This document shows, one piece after another, positions 42,141 to 51,095 of a DNA stretch of 64,000 bases (positions within the stretch are counted from its first letter, which is position 1; every line of letters begins with the position of its first letter). The stretch is from NCBI RefSeq assembly GCF_016907655.1, contig NZ_JAFBCL010000001.1, positions 3,134,001-3,198,000 of the forward strand, read 5' to 3'. The stretch is from Saccharothrix algeriensis (lineage in GTDB: Bacteria > Actinomycetota > Actinomycetes > Mycobacteriales > Pseudonocardiaceae). Made by a program: the position numbers and the translations under genes. The notes beneath the pieces were generated by a model. That model searched no databases. It saw only the letters and a list, made by a program, of their open reading frames with translations, and was not told the origin of the DNA.

Positions 42141-43361
42141 TCAGAGCGCTACGGTGGTGAGCCTGCTGAACTCGGCCACCAGGTCGTAGCCGTCCCAGGT
42201 GGCGGCGAAGCTCAGCGCGGACCCGAAGGGGACGATCCGGTCGATGCCGCGCCCGCCCAGCAGGCGGGCCAGGTCGAGCAGTTCCGCGCGGTCGAAGCCG
42301 AAGGTGCTCAGGGTCTGGTCCTTGCGCCGCACGACGGCCGCGAACTCGGCCAGGTCGGCCAGCCCCGCCTGCGGGAACGTGCCGACGCCCAGCCACTCGC
42401 GCGGCACGGCGGCGGGCTCGACCAGGTCCAGGGTGGCGACCGCGTTGCCGTCGAACCGGATGGCGGTGGCCTGGCCCTCCGCCGCGACGCCGTAGGCGGA
42501 GACCCGCTTCTGCACGGCCATCGCGGGCTCCACGACGAAGCGCTTGGCGGCGACGACCTCGGCCAGCAGCGCGCGGAACTCGTCCTGCGCCGCCCGCGCC
42601 GCCGCCTGGTCGCCGACCCAGAACAGCGTCCGGGGCGAGGAGCAGGCCGCCTGGTCGAACCAGTACGAGTCGTTGTAGAACCCGGTCACCGCCTCGCGCC
42701 GGCGCTCCGGCGACGCGGCCCGCCAGCCCTCGACCGAGATCGCGGCGAACGACGCCCGGTCCGGGAAGGTCAGGTCGCGGGCCTGCGGCGCGAGCGGGTG
42801 CTTGCGCAGCTCGGCGACCGACCGGTCGCCGCCCCACACGACCCGCAGCTCGCAGGCGGCCGACAGCGCCGCCGTCACGGCGTCGTCGCGGCCGTAGGTG
42901 ATCATCCGCTGGGTCCGCGCGATGACCGGGTCCGCCTCGGCGAGGGCCGCGTCGAGCTCCTGCAGCACGGTGGAGGCCGCGCCCGCCGACCGGGACGAGA
43001 TCCGGACCACGTTCGGGTTGCCCGCCAGCGCGGACAGCGCCCACGAGTACACGAAGATGGTGTCGACGTTGGCCGGCGGCACGTGGAACACCAGGCCGCG
43101 CGGGAACCTCAGCGCGTCCTCGGCGGTGCGCGCGTTGGCCAGCGCCTTGGCGATCTCGCCGCGCCGCAGGAAGAACCCGAGCGAGGCCAGCTCCGGGAAC
43201 CGCCGCGCCACGGCGGGCGCGAGCAGCCTGCGGGCGAAGCGGACCAGGAAGTCGACGACCCGCTCGTCGCCGAACTCCAGCCGGTCGGCCGCGGCGACGT
43301 CGGCCAGCAGCTCGTCCACCTCGACGTCGGCGCCGGCCGGGAAACGCTGCTGGACCTTCAC
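42141..43361 (-). CDS. LuxC-family acyl-CoA/acyl-protein reductase
   Basis: A 406-aa aldehyde-dehydrogenase-fold enzyme with LuxC motifs: FHVPPANVDTIFVYSWALSALAGN, RISSRSA, VVWGGDRSV and the nucleophile Cys240 in FDQAACSSPRTLFW. It reduces acyl-thioesters or acyl groups received from LuxE to aldehydes with NADPH. Overlaps luxE-like gene by 4 bp. Outside bioluminescence, LuxC/LuxE pairs occur in surface-glycan and lipid clusters. It may make a fatty aldehyde, or an acyl-enzyme intermediate for transfer. Confidence 0.88.
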   Translation of the reverse strand: MKVQQRFPAGADVEVDELLADVAAADRLEFGDERVVDFLVRFARRLLAPAVARRFPELASLGFFLRRGEIAKALANARTAEDALRFPRGLVFHVPPANVDTIFVYSWALSALAGNPNVVRISSRSAGAASTVLQELDAALAEADPVIARTQRMITYGRDDAVTAALSAACELRVVWGGDRSVAELRKHPLAPQARDLTFPDRASFAAISVEGWRAASPERRREAVTGFYNDSYWFDQAACSSPRTLFWVGDQAAARAAQDEFRALLAEVVAAKRFVVEPAMAVQKRVSAYGVAAEGQATAIRFDGNAVATLDLVEPAAVPREWLGVGTFPQAGLADLAEFAAVVRRKDQTLSTFGFDRAELLDLARLLGGRGIDRIVPFGSALSFAATWDGYDLVAEFSRLTTVAL

Positions 43362-44422
43362 GCCGCCGCCCCCCCGCTGAACGTGTCCGAGCACCCCCGC
43401 GCCTCGGCGCGGGGCAGCCTGCCCAGCACCGAGAACCGCTTGCCCGGCCAGTCGCCGTCGTCGATCCCGTGCACCACGCCCAGGTCCTCGGTCAGCAGCA
43501 CGTGGCCGGGGTAGGAGCGCGGCACGGTGCTGACCACCTCGATGACGCCCGGCACGCCCACCGGCTGCTCGGCCCACGTCTCGGGGTCGCGGATCACCAC
43601 GTCGGCGAAGTCCGGGCAGTACAGCGAGTTGCCGGAGGGCCCCTCGACGAACACGGTGCCCAGCTGCTCGACCATGCCGTAGTAGTTGTGGATCCGGGTC
43701 AGGCCGGTGTCGGCCGCGAACCGGCGGCGGAACTCGGCGTTGTCCACCGCCCGGTCGACCAGCTTCTTCCAGCCGCCGGAGTGGATCAGCACGCCGTTGG
43801 ACAGGTCCAGCCGGTGCTCGCGGGCGACCTCGTAGAGGTACTGCCACACCATGAAGGTGAAGCCGAAGATCAGGAACGGCTGGTCGCCGTGGGCGGCGAG
43901 GAAGCCCTTGATCGCCTCGACGTCCGGTCGGTCCTGCTCGTCGAGCGCGTAGACGTGCTTGCGGCCGAAGTTGGCCATGCCGAGCACGCCCGCGCCGCGC
44001 GCGGAGAACGAGCGCCGGTTCTTGACGATGCCGACGGTGTCGACCATCAGCATCGGCAGCCGCTGGTCGCCCAGCACCGCCCGCAGCGTGCGGCCCAGGT
44101 GGCGCGGCTGGTCGCCGGCGGCCTCCCGGTCCAGGTAGATGCGCGACACCTCGGCCCCGGTGGTGCCCGAGGAGGTCAGGACCTTGAACACCTCGTCGTC
44201 CGGCACGCTCTTGAGGACGTGGTGCTTGAACATCCGCACCGGCAGCCACGGCAGGCGCTCGACCGAGTCGAACACCCGGGGCACGTCCATCGCGGCGAGG
44301 ATGCGGTCGTAGGGCTCGCACCGGGCGCGGTGGTGCTCGGTCAACTCGGTGAGCGCGGGCAGCAGCGCCGCCTCCCGCTCCGCCTGGCCGAGCCGGAACA
44401 CGTCTTCGGCTGTCGCGGTCAC
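43358..44422 (-). CDS. LuxE-family acyl-protein synthetase
   Basis: A 354-aa ANL-related protein of the LuxE type: PWLPVRMFKHHVLKSV, FKVLTSSGTTGAEVSRIYLDR (adenylation P-loop), FLIFGFTFMVWQYLYEVA, GWKKLVDRAV, and IHNYYGMVEQLGTVFVEGP. Lux E activates fatty acids as acyl-AMP and passes them to LuxC. It lacks the C-terminal ANL lid, normal for the family. GTG 44422 overlaps the upstream ligase by 4 bp. In contrast to bioluminescence loci, no luciferase genes are adjacent. Confidence 0.88.
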   Translation of the reverse strand: MTATAEDVFRLGQAEREAALLPALTELTEHHRARCEPYDRILAAMDVPRVFDSVERLPWLPVRMFKHHVLKSVPDDEVFKVLTSSGTTGAEVSRIYLDREAAGDQPRHLGRTLRAVLGDQRLPMLMVDTVGIVKNRRSFSARGAGVLGMANFGRKHVYALDEQDRPDVEAIKGFLAAHGDQPFLIFGFTFMVWQYLYEVAREHRLDLSNGVLIHSGGWKKLVDRAVDNAEFRRRFAADTGLTRIHNYYGMVEQLGTVFVEGPSGNSLYCPDFADVVIRDPETWAEQPVGVPGVIEVVSTVPRSYPGHVLLTEDLGVVHGIDDGDWPGKRFSVLGRLPRAEARGCSDTFSGGAAA

Positions 44423-45831
44423 GCCCGATCCTCCAGTGCGCGGTAGTCCACCTTGCCGCTGGCCAGCAGCGGCAGCGCCTCGACCGCCCGCACGTCGAAC
44501 CCGGTCACGTGCAGGCGCAGCTTCTCCGACAGCGCCCGCGCGACCGCCTTGCGGTCGGCCCCGCGGTCGTCGCCCGCGGCGGTCTCCAGCCAGACGACCA
44601 CCTTGTCGCCGGCGGGCACGGCGGCGAGGGAGCCGGGCCACGCGGCGCGGGCGAACCGCTCCACGTCGTCGAGGCTGACCCGGTTGCCGAACACCTTGCC
44701 GATGCGCTTGAGCCGCCCGGTGATGAACAGGTAGCCCTCGGCGTCCAGCCGGCCGAGGTCGCCGGTCTCCAGCACGCCGCCGGTCACGTCGCCGAGCGCC
44801 AGCTCCGCCTCGCCCTCGGCGTAGCCCATCATCACGTTCGGGCCGCGGTAGAGCACCTCGCCGACCACGTCGGGCGCGGTGGTCTCGACGCCGTCCGCCG
44901 ACCGGATCGCGAACGCGCCGCCGGGCAGCGCCGGGCCGGCGGAGCCGACCTTGTCGGCCAGCCGCTCGGCGGGCACGGTGGCCATCCGGGGCGCGGCCTC
45001 GGTCTGGCCGTACATCACGAACATCCGGCCGCCGACGGCCGTCATCAGGTCGTTGAACCCGACCACCAGCTCGTCGCGCAGCTTGCCGCCCGCCTGGGTG
45101 ATGGTGCGCAGCGTCGGGTACTTGGCCGGGTCGAACCGGAGCCTGCGCAGCATCTCGTAGTGGTAGGGCACGCCCGCCAGCGAGGTGATCTTGTGCTCCT
45201 CGACGGCCTGCCAGAACGGCCGCCCCATCACCCCGGTCGGCTCGACCACCACGGTCGCGCCGCGCAGCAGGTGGCTGTTGAGCACCGACATCCCGTAGCT
45301 GTAGTGCAGCGGCAGGCTGGTGGGCGCGACCTCGGCGCCGTCGATGCCCAGCACGTCCGCGATCGCGCCGGCGTTGGCCAGCACCGCGGCCCGCGACAGC
45401 CGGACGAACTTGGGGTTGCCGGTGGAGCCGCTGGTCGGCAGCAGCACCGCCAGGTCGGGGTGCGGCACGACGCCCGCCGGGTCGGCGCGCACCCACGCGG
45501 GGCCGGCGACGTCGCCCGCGCGGTAGCCGGCGGGCGGCTCGCCCGCCGCGCCCAGCACGGCCGCGGGCCGGAACCGGCCGACCAGGTCCAGCAGCACGCC
45601 GGCGTCCTGGCCCGCGTCCAGCAGCGCCACCGCGCGACCGGACTCGAACGCGGCCAGGTAGCGCAGCACGCTGGGCACGTCGATCGCGGTGAGCGCGAAC
45701 AGCACCCCCTCGGGCACGCCGTCGAACGAGACCGCGGCCACCTCCGCGCGCAGCGCGGCGCCGTCCAGCGACCGGCCGCCCGCCGCGTCGACCAGGCGCG
45801 CGCCGGGGTGGAGCAGGTCGTGACCGGTCAC
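44419..45831 (-). CDS. AMP-dependent acyl ligase (ANL superfamily)
   Basis: A 470-aa adenylate-forming enzyme, slightly short for the group. P-loop VLLPTSGSTGNPKFVRLS, A5 MYGQTEAAPRMA, A7 ETGDLGRLDAEGYLFITGRLKRIGK and the C-terminal catalytic Lys in LPLLASGKVDYRAL are all present. The N-terminal subdomain is reduced. It probably activates a fatty or hydroxy acid and may load the ACP encoded at 48856. It overlaps both neighbours by 4 bp. Confidence 0.87.
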   Translation of the reverse strand: MTGHDLLHPGARLVDAAGGRSLDGAALRAEVAAVSFDGVPEGVLFALTAIDVPSVLRYLAAFESGRAVALLDAGQDAGVLLDLVGRFRPAAVLGAAGEPPAGYRAGDVAGPAWVRADPAGVVPHPDLAVLLPTSGSTGNPKFVRLSRAAVLANAGAIADVLGIDGAEVAPTSLPLHYSYGMSVLNSHLLRGATVVVEPTGVMGRPFWQAVEEHKITSLAGVPYHYEMLRRLRFDPAKYPTLRTITQAGGKLRDELVVGFNDLMTAVGGRMFVMYGQTEAAPRMATVPAERLADKVGSAGPALPGGAFAIRSADGVETTAPDVVGEVLYRGPNVMMGYAEGEAELALGDVTGGVLETGDLGRLDAEGYLFITGRLKRIGKVFGNRVSLDDVERFARAAWPGSLAAVPAGDKVVVWLETAAGDDRGADRKAVARALSEKLRLHVTGFDVRAVEALPLLASGKVDYRALEDRA

Positions 45832-46604
45832 AGCACCAGTCCGCCGTCCACGCCGAGGATCTGCCCGGTCACGAACGACGCCTCGTCGCTGACCAGGAAG
45901 CGGATGGCGCGGGCCACCTCGTCGGCGCGGCCGAGCCTGCCCAGCGGCGTGTCCGCGATCCGGCCCCGGATGATCTCGTCGCCCAGGTGGGAGGTCATCG
46001 CGGTCTCGATCACGCCGGGCGCGACGCCGTTGACCCGGATGCCGTAGCGGCCCAGCTCCTTGGCGGTGGAGCGGGCGACGTTGCCGACCGCGGCCTTGGA
46101 CGCCGCGTAGGCGGTCTGCCCCGCGCTGCCCCGCTCGCCCACGATCGAGGCCAGCACGACGATCGCGCCGCGCTTGTGGCGCATCATCGCGCGCGCGGCG
46201 GCCTGCACCGTGTGGATCGTGCCCGCCACGTTCGTGCTCAGCATCCGGTCGACCAGCTCGTCGCTGATCATGCCGACCAGGGCGTCCTCCAGGACGCCCG
46301 CGTTGGCCACCACGATGTCCAGCCGGCCGCGCTCCTTGGCCACGCCCCGGATGACCGCGCCGACCGCCTTGCCGTCCGTGACGTCCAGGGCGGCGCCGGT
46401 CACGTCGGCGTCGAACTCGGCCGCGATCGCCGCCGCGCGCTCCTTGGCCTGCGCCTCGTCGCGCCCGGTGACCACGACCGCGCTCCCGGCCTCGGCGAGC
46501 GCGCGCGCGGTCGCCAGCCCGATACCCCGTGTGCCGCCGGTCACCACGGCGACCTTGCCGGTCAGGTCAATCACTACGTCATCAGTCCCGTACACAGTCG
46601 ACAC
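45828..46604 (-). CDS. SDR oxidoreductase, FabG-like
   Basis: A 258-aa classical short-chain dehydrogenase: VVTGGTRGIGLATARALA for NADP binding, VVANAGVLED, catalytic Ser in VVLASIVGERGSAG and YAASK, and the closing FLVSDEASFVTGQILGVDGGLVL. Closest functional group is 3-oxoacyl-ACP reductase. First gene of the four-gene LuxC operon. Three in-frame GTG codons are possible starts; 46604 is kept. Confidence 0.88.
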   Translation of the reverse strand: MSTVYGTDDVVIDLTGKVAVVTGGTRGIGLATARALAEAGSAVVVTGRDEAQAKERAAAIAAEFDADVTGAALDVTDGKAVGAVIRGVAKERGRLDIVVANAGVLEDALVGMISDELVDRMLSTNVAGTIHTVQAAARAMMRHKRGAIVVLASIVGERGSAGQTAYAASKAAVGNVARSTAKELGRYGIRVNGVAPGVIETAMTSHLGDEIIRGRIADTPLGRLGRADEVARAIRFLVSDEASFVTGQILGVDGGLVL

Positions 46605-46819
46605 GTCGGATGCGCCCGCACGGACGGGCCGCGGTCCGGTGGCACACCGGACCCGCTAGGAGACTACCCGGCGTCCCGCGGCGGTAGTCGTCGGCAACCG
46701 TCCAGGGCAACCGCCGTGAGCCATCCGGGTGGCCCGCCCCCGGAGGGCGGAACGCCCCCGCCGCCCCCGGCGACGCCACCGGTAGGAGGACAACGAGGTC
46801 CGAGTGCTCGGGGGATGGC

Positions 46820-48808
46820 ATGAGCATCGATCCGGAACAATCGCAACTCCGCATGGTCCCCGGTGGGGACGGCGTCTTCTACAGCGTCCAGGCCGACGGG
46901 CGGCTGCTGTTCTACCGGCACCACGGCTGGCAGACCGGCCTCGTCGACTGGGCCGACGGGGGCATGGGCGTCGAGATCGACGCCGGCTGGCACATGTTCA
47001 CCACCGTGCTCGCCGCCGCCGACGGCCAGCTGTTCGGCTTCGGCGCGGACGGCACCGTCCGCTGGTACCGGTACCTGGTGGCGAGCGGCACCTGGGCGCC
47101 GCGCGGCGGGACGGTCGTCGGCACGGGCTTCGACCGCTACGCACGGGTGTCCGGCGGCTGGGACGGCGTCTTCTACGCCGTGGACCGCGACGGCGCGATG
47201 CACTGGTTCCGCTACCTCGCGGGCGACGGCAGCAGCGGGCCCGACGCCTGGGCGAACGCCGGGCGGCCCCTGCTCGTCAAGCCGGACGTCCGGTTCTACC
47301 AGCAGTTCGTCGCGGACCAGGGCGGTGTGCTGTACGGCGTCTTCCACGCCGCGGAGCTGCACTGGTTCCGCCACGACGGCGGCGGCCGGTGGGCCAACGA
47401 CGGCGTCCCGGTGCCCATCGGCACCGGGTGGACCGGCGAGTTCCAGCGCGAGTTCACCGCGCAGGGCGGCTCGCTCTACTCGGTCTTCGTCGACCGCGCC
47501 TCGCCACCCGGGCCGGACCACGAGCTGAACTGGTTCCGCCTGGCCAACTGGCGCGACATCCCGGTCGGCGGCAGGCCGGACTGGTCCCACGGCGGCGCGG
47601 GGAAGGCCGTGGGCACCGGCTGGACCACCTGCCGGACGGCGAACCTCCAGGGCTACGCGAGCGCGTGGTCCGCGCCCGCCGGCGGCAGCCTGGGCGTGAA
47701 GGTCTCGGCCACGGTCGGCGAGTTCCAGGCCGCCGTGCAGCGGCTGGACGGCCCGCTGCCGGCCGGCGGCACGACCGTCTGGGGACCGGTGACCCTGCCC
47801 GCGCGGCTCCAGCCGGTGCAGCCCGGCTACCGGCGGCAGGGCTGCGGCTGGAGCGACGACTTCACCGTGCCGGTCGACGCGGCCTGGCCCAGCGGGCTGC
47901 ACGCGGTCACCCTGACCGGCCCGCTGGGGATGCGCAGGCACGTGCCGTTCGTGGTGCGGCCGGCCGCGCCGGTCAACCGGCTCGCCGTGCTGCTGCCCAC
48001 GCTCACCCACAACGCGTACAACTCGTGGGGCGGGCACAGCCAGTACACCTGGGACGCGGTGCCGACCAACCGGTACGTCACCCTGCGCCGGCCGTTCGCC
48101 AACGCGGACCTGGAAGGGCCCGGCCACGCGGACGTGCGCTGGCACGGCGACCTGCTGCTGCTGCGCTGGCTGAAGGACAACGCGTTCGCCTACGACTGCT
48201 ACCAGGACCTCGACCTGCACACCGGCGACTGGCTGGGGCGGTACCGGGCGGTGCTGCTGGGCTCGCACCCCGAGTACTGGACGCTGACGATGCGCGGCAA
48301 GCTGGCCGACTACCTGTCCGGCGGCGGCCGGGTCGTCTCACCCGGCGGCAACGTCCTGTACGAGCCGGTGGACCTCGCGGACGGCGGCGCGACCGCCGTG
48401 CACCGCGACCCGTTCGGCAACCGCATCCCCTACGCCGCCCACGGGCTGCCGCCGCACGAGGTCGTCGGCAACTCCTACGTCGAGGCGTCGTTCCTGACCT
48501 TCGGGCCGTACGAGGTCCTCGCCGAGCACCCGTTCCTGGCCGGCACCGGCCTGACCGCCGGCTCGCGGTTCGGCCACACCGGGCGCAACGGCCCGGCGAG
48601 CGGCTGGGAGGTGGACGCCACGCCGCCCGGCCTGCCCGGCGCCCGGGTCGTCGCGAGCGGCGTGCAGGAGGGCGGCGCCGACATGGTGCACTTCACCAGG
48701 GGCAGCGGCTGGGCGTTCGCGGTGGGCTCGCTGACCTACGTCGGCGCGCTGGACGACCCGGTGGTGTCGCGGGTGCTGCGCAACGCCCTCACCGCCGCGC
48801 TCGCCTGA
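46820..48808 (+). CDS. Tachylectin-like β-propeller fused to a dimethylformamidase-like domain
   Basis: A 662-aa protein with no signal peptide. Residues about 1-240 carry five to six tachylectin-2-like blades (GGDGVFYSVQADGRLLFYRH, LHWFRHDGG, LNWFRLANW), a GlcNAc-type sugar-binding fold. About 250-385 is β-rich linker (YASAWSAPAGGSLGVKVSA). About 390-660 resembles N,N-dimethylformamidase large subunit-like proteins: LPTLTHNAYNSWGG, LRWLKDNAFAYDCYQDLDLH, VLLGSHPEYWTL, GGGRVVSPGGN. A role in binding or trimming a surface sugar is inferred from context. ATG 46820 follows GGGGGAT. Confidence 0.78.
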   Translation: MSIDPEQSQLRMVPGGDGVFYSVQADGRLLFYRHHGWQTGLVDWADGGMGVEIDAGWHMFTTVLAAADGQLFGFGADGTVRWYRYLVASGTWAPRGGTVVGTGFDRYARVSGGWDGVFYAVDRDGAMHWFRYLAGDGSSGPDAWANAGRPLLVKPDVRFYQQFVADQGGVLYGVFHAAELHWFRHDGGGRWANDGVPVPIGTGWTGEFQREFTAQGGSLYSVFVDRASPPGPDHELNWFRLANWRDIPVGGRPDWSHGGAGKAVGTGWTTCRTANLQGYASAWSAPAGGSLGVKVSATVGEFQAAVQRLDGPLPAGGTTVWGPVTLPARLQPVQPGYRRQGCGWSDDFTVPVDAAWPSGLHAVTLTGPLGMRRHVPFVVRPAAPVNRLAVLLPTLTHNAYNSWGGHSQYTWDAVPTNRYVTLRRPFANADLEGPGHADVRWHGDLLLLRWLKDNAFAYDCYQDLDLHTGDWLGRYRAVLLGSHPEYWTLTMRGKLADYLSGGGRVVSPGGNVLYEPVDLADGGATAVHRDPFGNRIPYAAHGLPPHEVVGNSYVEASFLTFGPYEVLAEHPFLAGTGLTAGSRFGHTGRNGPASGWEVDATPPGLPGARVVASGVQEGGADMVHFTRGSGWAFAVGSLTYVGALDDPVVSRVLRNALTAALA

Positions 48809-48817
48809 GCGCCCGAC

Positions 48818-48852
48818 GACCGCGCCGGCCCGGTCCCCCGGGCCGCGCGGTC
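48818..48852. terminator. Bidirectional terminator between convergent genes
   Basis: 15-bp stem gaccgcg(c)cggcccgg with one bulge, 4-nt loop region, between the tachylectin-like gene and the ACP gene. Confidence 0.7.
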
Positions 48853-48855
48853 CGG

Positions 48856-49095
48856 TCAGCCCTCGACGCCGAACCCGCGCAGCATGTCGAGGGCGACCTT
48901 GAAGCTGCTCATGTCGATGACCTGGTCGGTCTCGAACTGCACGTCGAACTCGTCCTCGATGGCCGCGACGAGGGCCATGTGGCCGACCGAGTCCCACTCG
49001 TCGATGTCGCGGTACTTCAGGTTCTCGACGTCCGCGCCCTCGGGCAGGGACAGGGACTCGACGAAGACGTCACGCAAGCGGTCAGACAGCGCCAT
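48856..49095 (-). CDS. Acyl carrier protein
   Basis: A 79-aa acidic helical protein: LRDVFVESLSLPEGADVENL, the phosphopantetheine site in DEWDSVGHMALVAAIEDEFDVQ (Ser36), and FKVALDMLRGFGV. It is not the housekeeping AcpP by context: no fab genes are adjacent. It lies 35 bp after the LpxA-like acyltransferase gene on the same strand and is its probable acyl donor. GGAGAT precedes ATG 49095. Confidence 0.92.
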   Translation of the reverse strand: MALSDRLRDVFVESLSLPEGADVENLKYRDIDEWDSVGHMALVAAIEDEFDVQFETDQVIDMSSFKVALDMLRGFGVEG

Positions 49096-49130
49096 GGACT
49101 CTCGATCTCCGTTTCGCGGGGTCAGCGGGG

Positions 49131-49832
49131 TCAGTGGTCGAGCGGGGCGCGCTCGGCCCACGCCTTCAGCATGGCCGACAGGTCGGCGGGCAGCGCGTCC
49201 GCGGGCAGTTCGCCCTTGCCCTTGAGGAAGGGCTCCAGCGCCGCGATGGTCCGCTCGTCACAGCCCCGGCGGCTCAGCCCGACGGTGTTGATGCCCGCCG
49301 CGCGGGCCGGGTTGCCGACGGTGATGGTGAACGCGTCGACCTCCTTGCGCACGGCGGAGCCCATCCCGATCATCGCGCCGGGGCCGATCCGGCCGTGCTG
49401 GTGCACCACCGTGCTCATGCCGACGTTCACGTGCGACCACACCTCGGTGTGGCCGCCCAGCTGCACCGAGCAGGCCAGCACCACGTTGTCGCCGAGGGTC
49501 ACGTCGTGCCCGACGTGGCTGCGCACCAGCAGGTAGCAGTCGTCGCCGACGGTGCTGGCGCGGTGGGTGCCCTGGTGCACGGTCACGTACTCGCGGATCC
49601 GGTTGCGGTCGCCGATCACCACGCCCTCGCCGGCCGACTCGCCCTCCCAGGCGACCGGGTGCGGCCCGCCCCGGTCCTCGGCGGGCGTGCCGATCGTGAC
49701 GTGCGGGCCGATCCAGTTCCCGTCGCCGATCCGGCAGGGGCCGACGACGACCGAGTACGGGCCGATGACGTTGTCGTCGCCGAGCTCGACACCGTCGCCG
49801 ATGATCGCGGTGGGGTGAATGCGGTTGGCCAC
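49131..49832 (-). CDS. LpxA-like UDP-sugar acyltransferase
   Basis: A 233-aa left-handed β-helix protein with hexapeptide repeats from residue 6. It aligns along its length with E. coli LpxA: TVHQGT (LpxA TIHRGT), VRSHVGHD at 103-110 with His106 and His109 in place of LpxA His122 and catalytic His125, GGHTEV (His128 for His144), VVHQHGRIG (His144 for His160), and GNPARAAGINTVGLSRRG. A C-terminal helical tail is shorter than in LpxA. This predicts ACP-dependent acylation of a UDP-sugar at the 3-position. Lipid A is not expected here, so the product is unknown. It is divergent from the aminotransferase gene. Confidence 0.85.
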   Translation of the reverse strand: MANRIHPTAIIGDGVELGDDNVIGPYSVVVGPCRIGDGNWIGPHVTIGTPAEDRGGPHPVAWEGESAGEGVVIGDRNRIREYVTVHQGTHRASTVGDDCYLLVRSHVGHDVTLGDNVVLACSVQLGGHTEVWSHVNVGMSTVVHQHGRIGPGAMIGMGSAVRKEVDAFTITVGNPARAAGINTVGLSRRGCDERTIAALEPFLKGKGELPADALPADLSAMLKAWAERAPLDH

Positions 49833-49997
49833 GTGGTCCGTTCCTGCTGCGAGCGGTGGGTATCCGGTCCGCCACCCGGCGAGGGCCGGCCGCAGGCTCG
49901 GCGGGGGTCGGCGGGTAACGTGTGGCCCGCGTCAGGGCGGGACGACCAGTCACTGTACCCGACGCCGCCCAACGTCTCCGGAGCGAAAGACTGCCGC

Positions 49998-51095
49998 ATG
50001 ATCCCCATCACTGTCGTCGATGTAGCCGACGCGGAGCGCCTCGTCGTCGAGGTCCTGCGGTCGGGCTCCATCGCACAGGGCCCGATGGTCAAGCGCCTTG
50101 AGGACGCTTTCGCCGCCGTCACCGGCGTGCCGCACGCGATCGCCGTCAACAACGGCACGACCGCGCTGGTCGCGTCCCTCCAGGCCCTCGACCTCCAGCC
50201 CGGCGACGAGGTCATCACCTCGCCGTTCACCTTCGTCGCGACGCTCAACGCGATCCTCGAAGCCGGGGCCACGGCGCGGTTCGCCGACATCCGGTCGGAC
50301 GACTTCAACCTCGACCCGGACTCCGTGGCGGCGCGGCTCACCGACCGGACCAAGGTCCTGATGCCGGTGCACCTGTACGGGCAGACCGCGGACATGGGCC
50401 GGCTGGAGCCGTTCGCGCGGGAGCACGGCCTGGCGCTGGTCGAGGACGCGGCGCAGGCCGTCGGCGCCACCTTCGAGGGCCGGGCGGCGGGCAGCTTCGG
50501 CACCGGTTGCTTCTCGCTGTACGCGACCAAGAACGTCACCACGGCCGAGGGCGGGATGATCACCACCTCGGACGACGCGCTGGCGGACCGGCTGCGGGTG
50601 CTGCGCAACCAGGGGATGCGCGCCCGCTACCAGTACGAGATGGCCGGCCACAACTACCGGCTGACCGACCTGCACGCGGCCGTGGGCATCCCGCAGCTGG
50701 AGAAGCTGGACAAGCGCACCGAGGCGCGGCAGCGCAACGCCGAGGCGCTGTCCCGGGGCCTGTCCGGCGTGGCGGGCCTCACCGTCCCGACCGTGCTGCC
50801 CGGCCGCACCCACGTGTGGCACCAGTACACCGTGCTGGTCGGCGACGACGCCCCGGTCACCCGGGACGAGCTGGCCGCGCGGCTGACCGAGCGGGGCATC
50901 GGCAACGGGATCTACTACCCGCGGGTCGTGTTCGACTACGACTGCTACCGCGACCACCCCGGGGTCGTCGCGGACGAGGCGCCGGTCGCCGAGCGGGTCG
51001 CCCGGCAGGCGCTGTCGCTGCCGGTGCACCCCAAGCTGACCGAGGGCGACGTGGACACCATCGTGGCGCAGGTGCGGGAGGTGTTCGGCGCGTGA
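49998..51095 (+). CDS. DegT/DnrJ/EryC1/StrS sugar aminotransferase (GnnB/WlbE-like)
   Basis: A 365-aa PLP aminotransferase: GSIAQGPMVKRLEDAFAAVTGV, NNGTTALVASLQAL, TSPFTFVATLNAI, LVEDAAQAVGATF and PLP Lys178 in SLYATKNVTTAEGGMI. Such enzymes aminate keto-sugar nucleotides. It overlaps the Gfo/Idh dehydrogenase gene by 4 bp; this pairing is seen in GnnA/GnnB (UDP-GlcNAc3N) and WlbA/WlbE (UDP-GlcNAc3NAcA) pathways. No ribosome binding site is evident before ATG 49998, although conserved sequence starts there. Confidence 0.92.
   Translation: MIPITVVDVADAERLVVEVLRSGSIAQGPMVKRLEDAFAAVTGVPHAIAVNNGTTALVASLQALDLQPGDEVITSPFTFVATLNAILEAGATARFADIRSDDFNLDPDSVAARLTDRTKVLMPVHLYGQTADMGRLEPFAREHGLALVEDAAQAVGATFEGRAAGSFGTGCFSLYATKNVTTAEGGMITTSDDALADRLRVLRNQGMRARYQYEMAGHNYRLTDLHAAVGIPQLEKLDKRTEARQRNAEALSRGLSGVAGLTVPTVLPGRTHVWHQYTVLVGDDAPVTRDELAARLTERGIGNGIYYPRVVFDYDCYRDHPGVVADEAPVAERVARQALSLPVHPKLTEGDVDTIVAQVREVFGA

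Noticed and set aside
42141..44422. Bioluminescence (lux) operon
   Set aside because: LuxC and LuxE are present but luxA, luxB and luxD are not; context is sugar and lipid genes.
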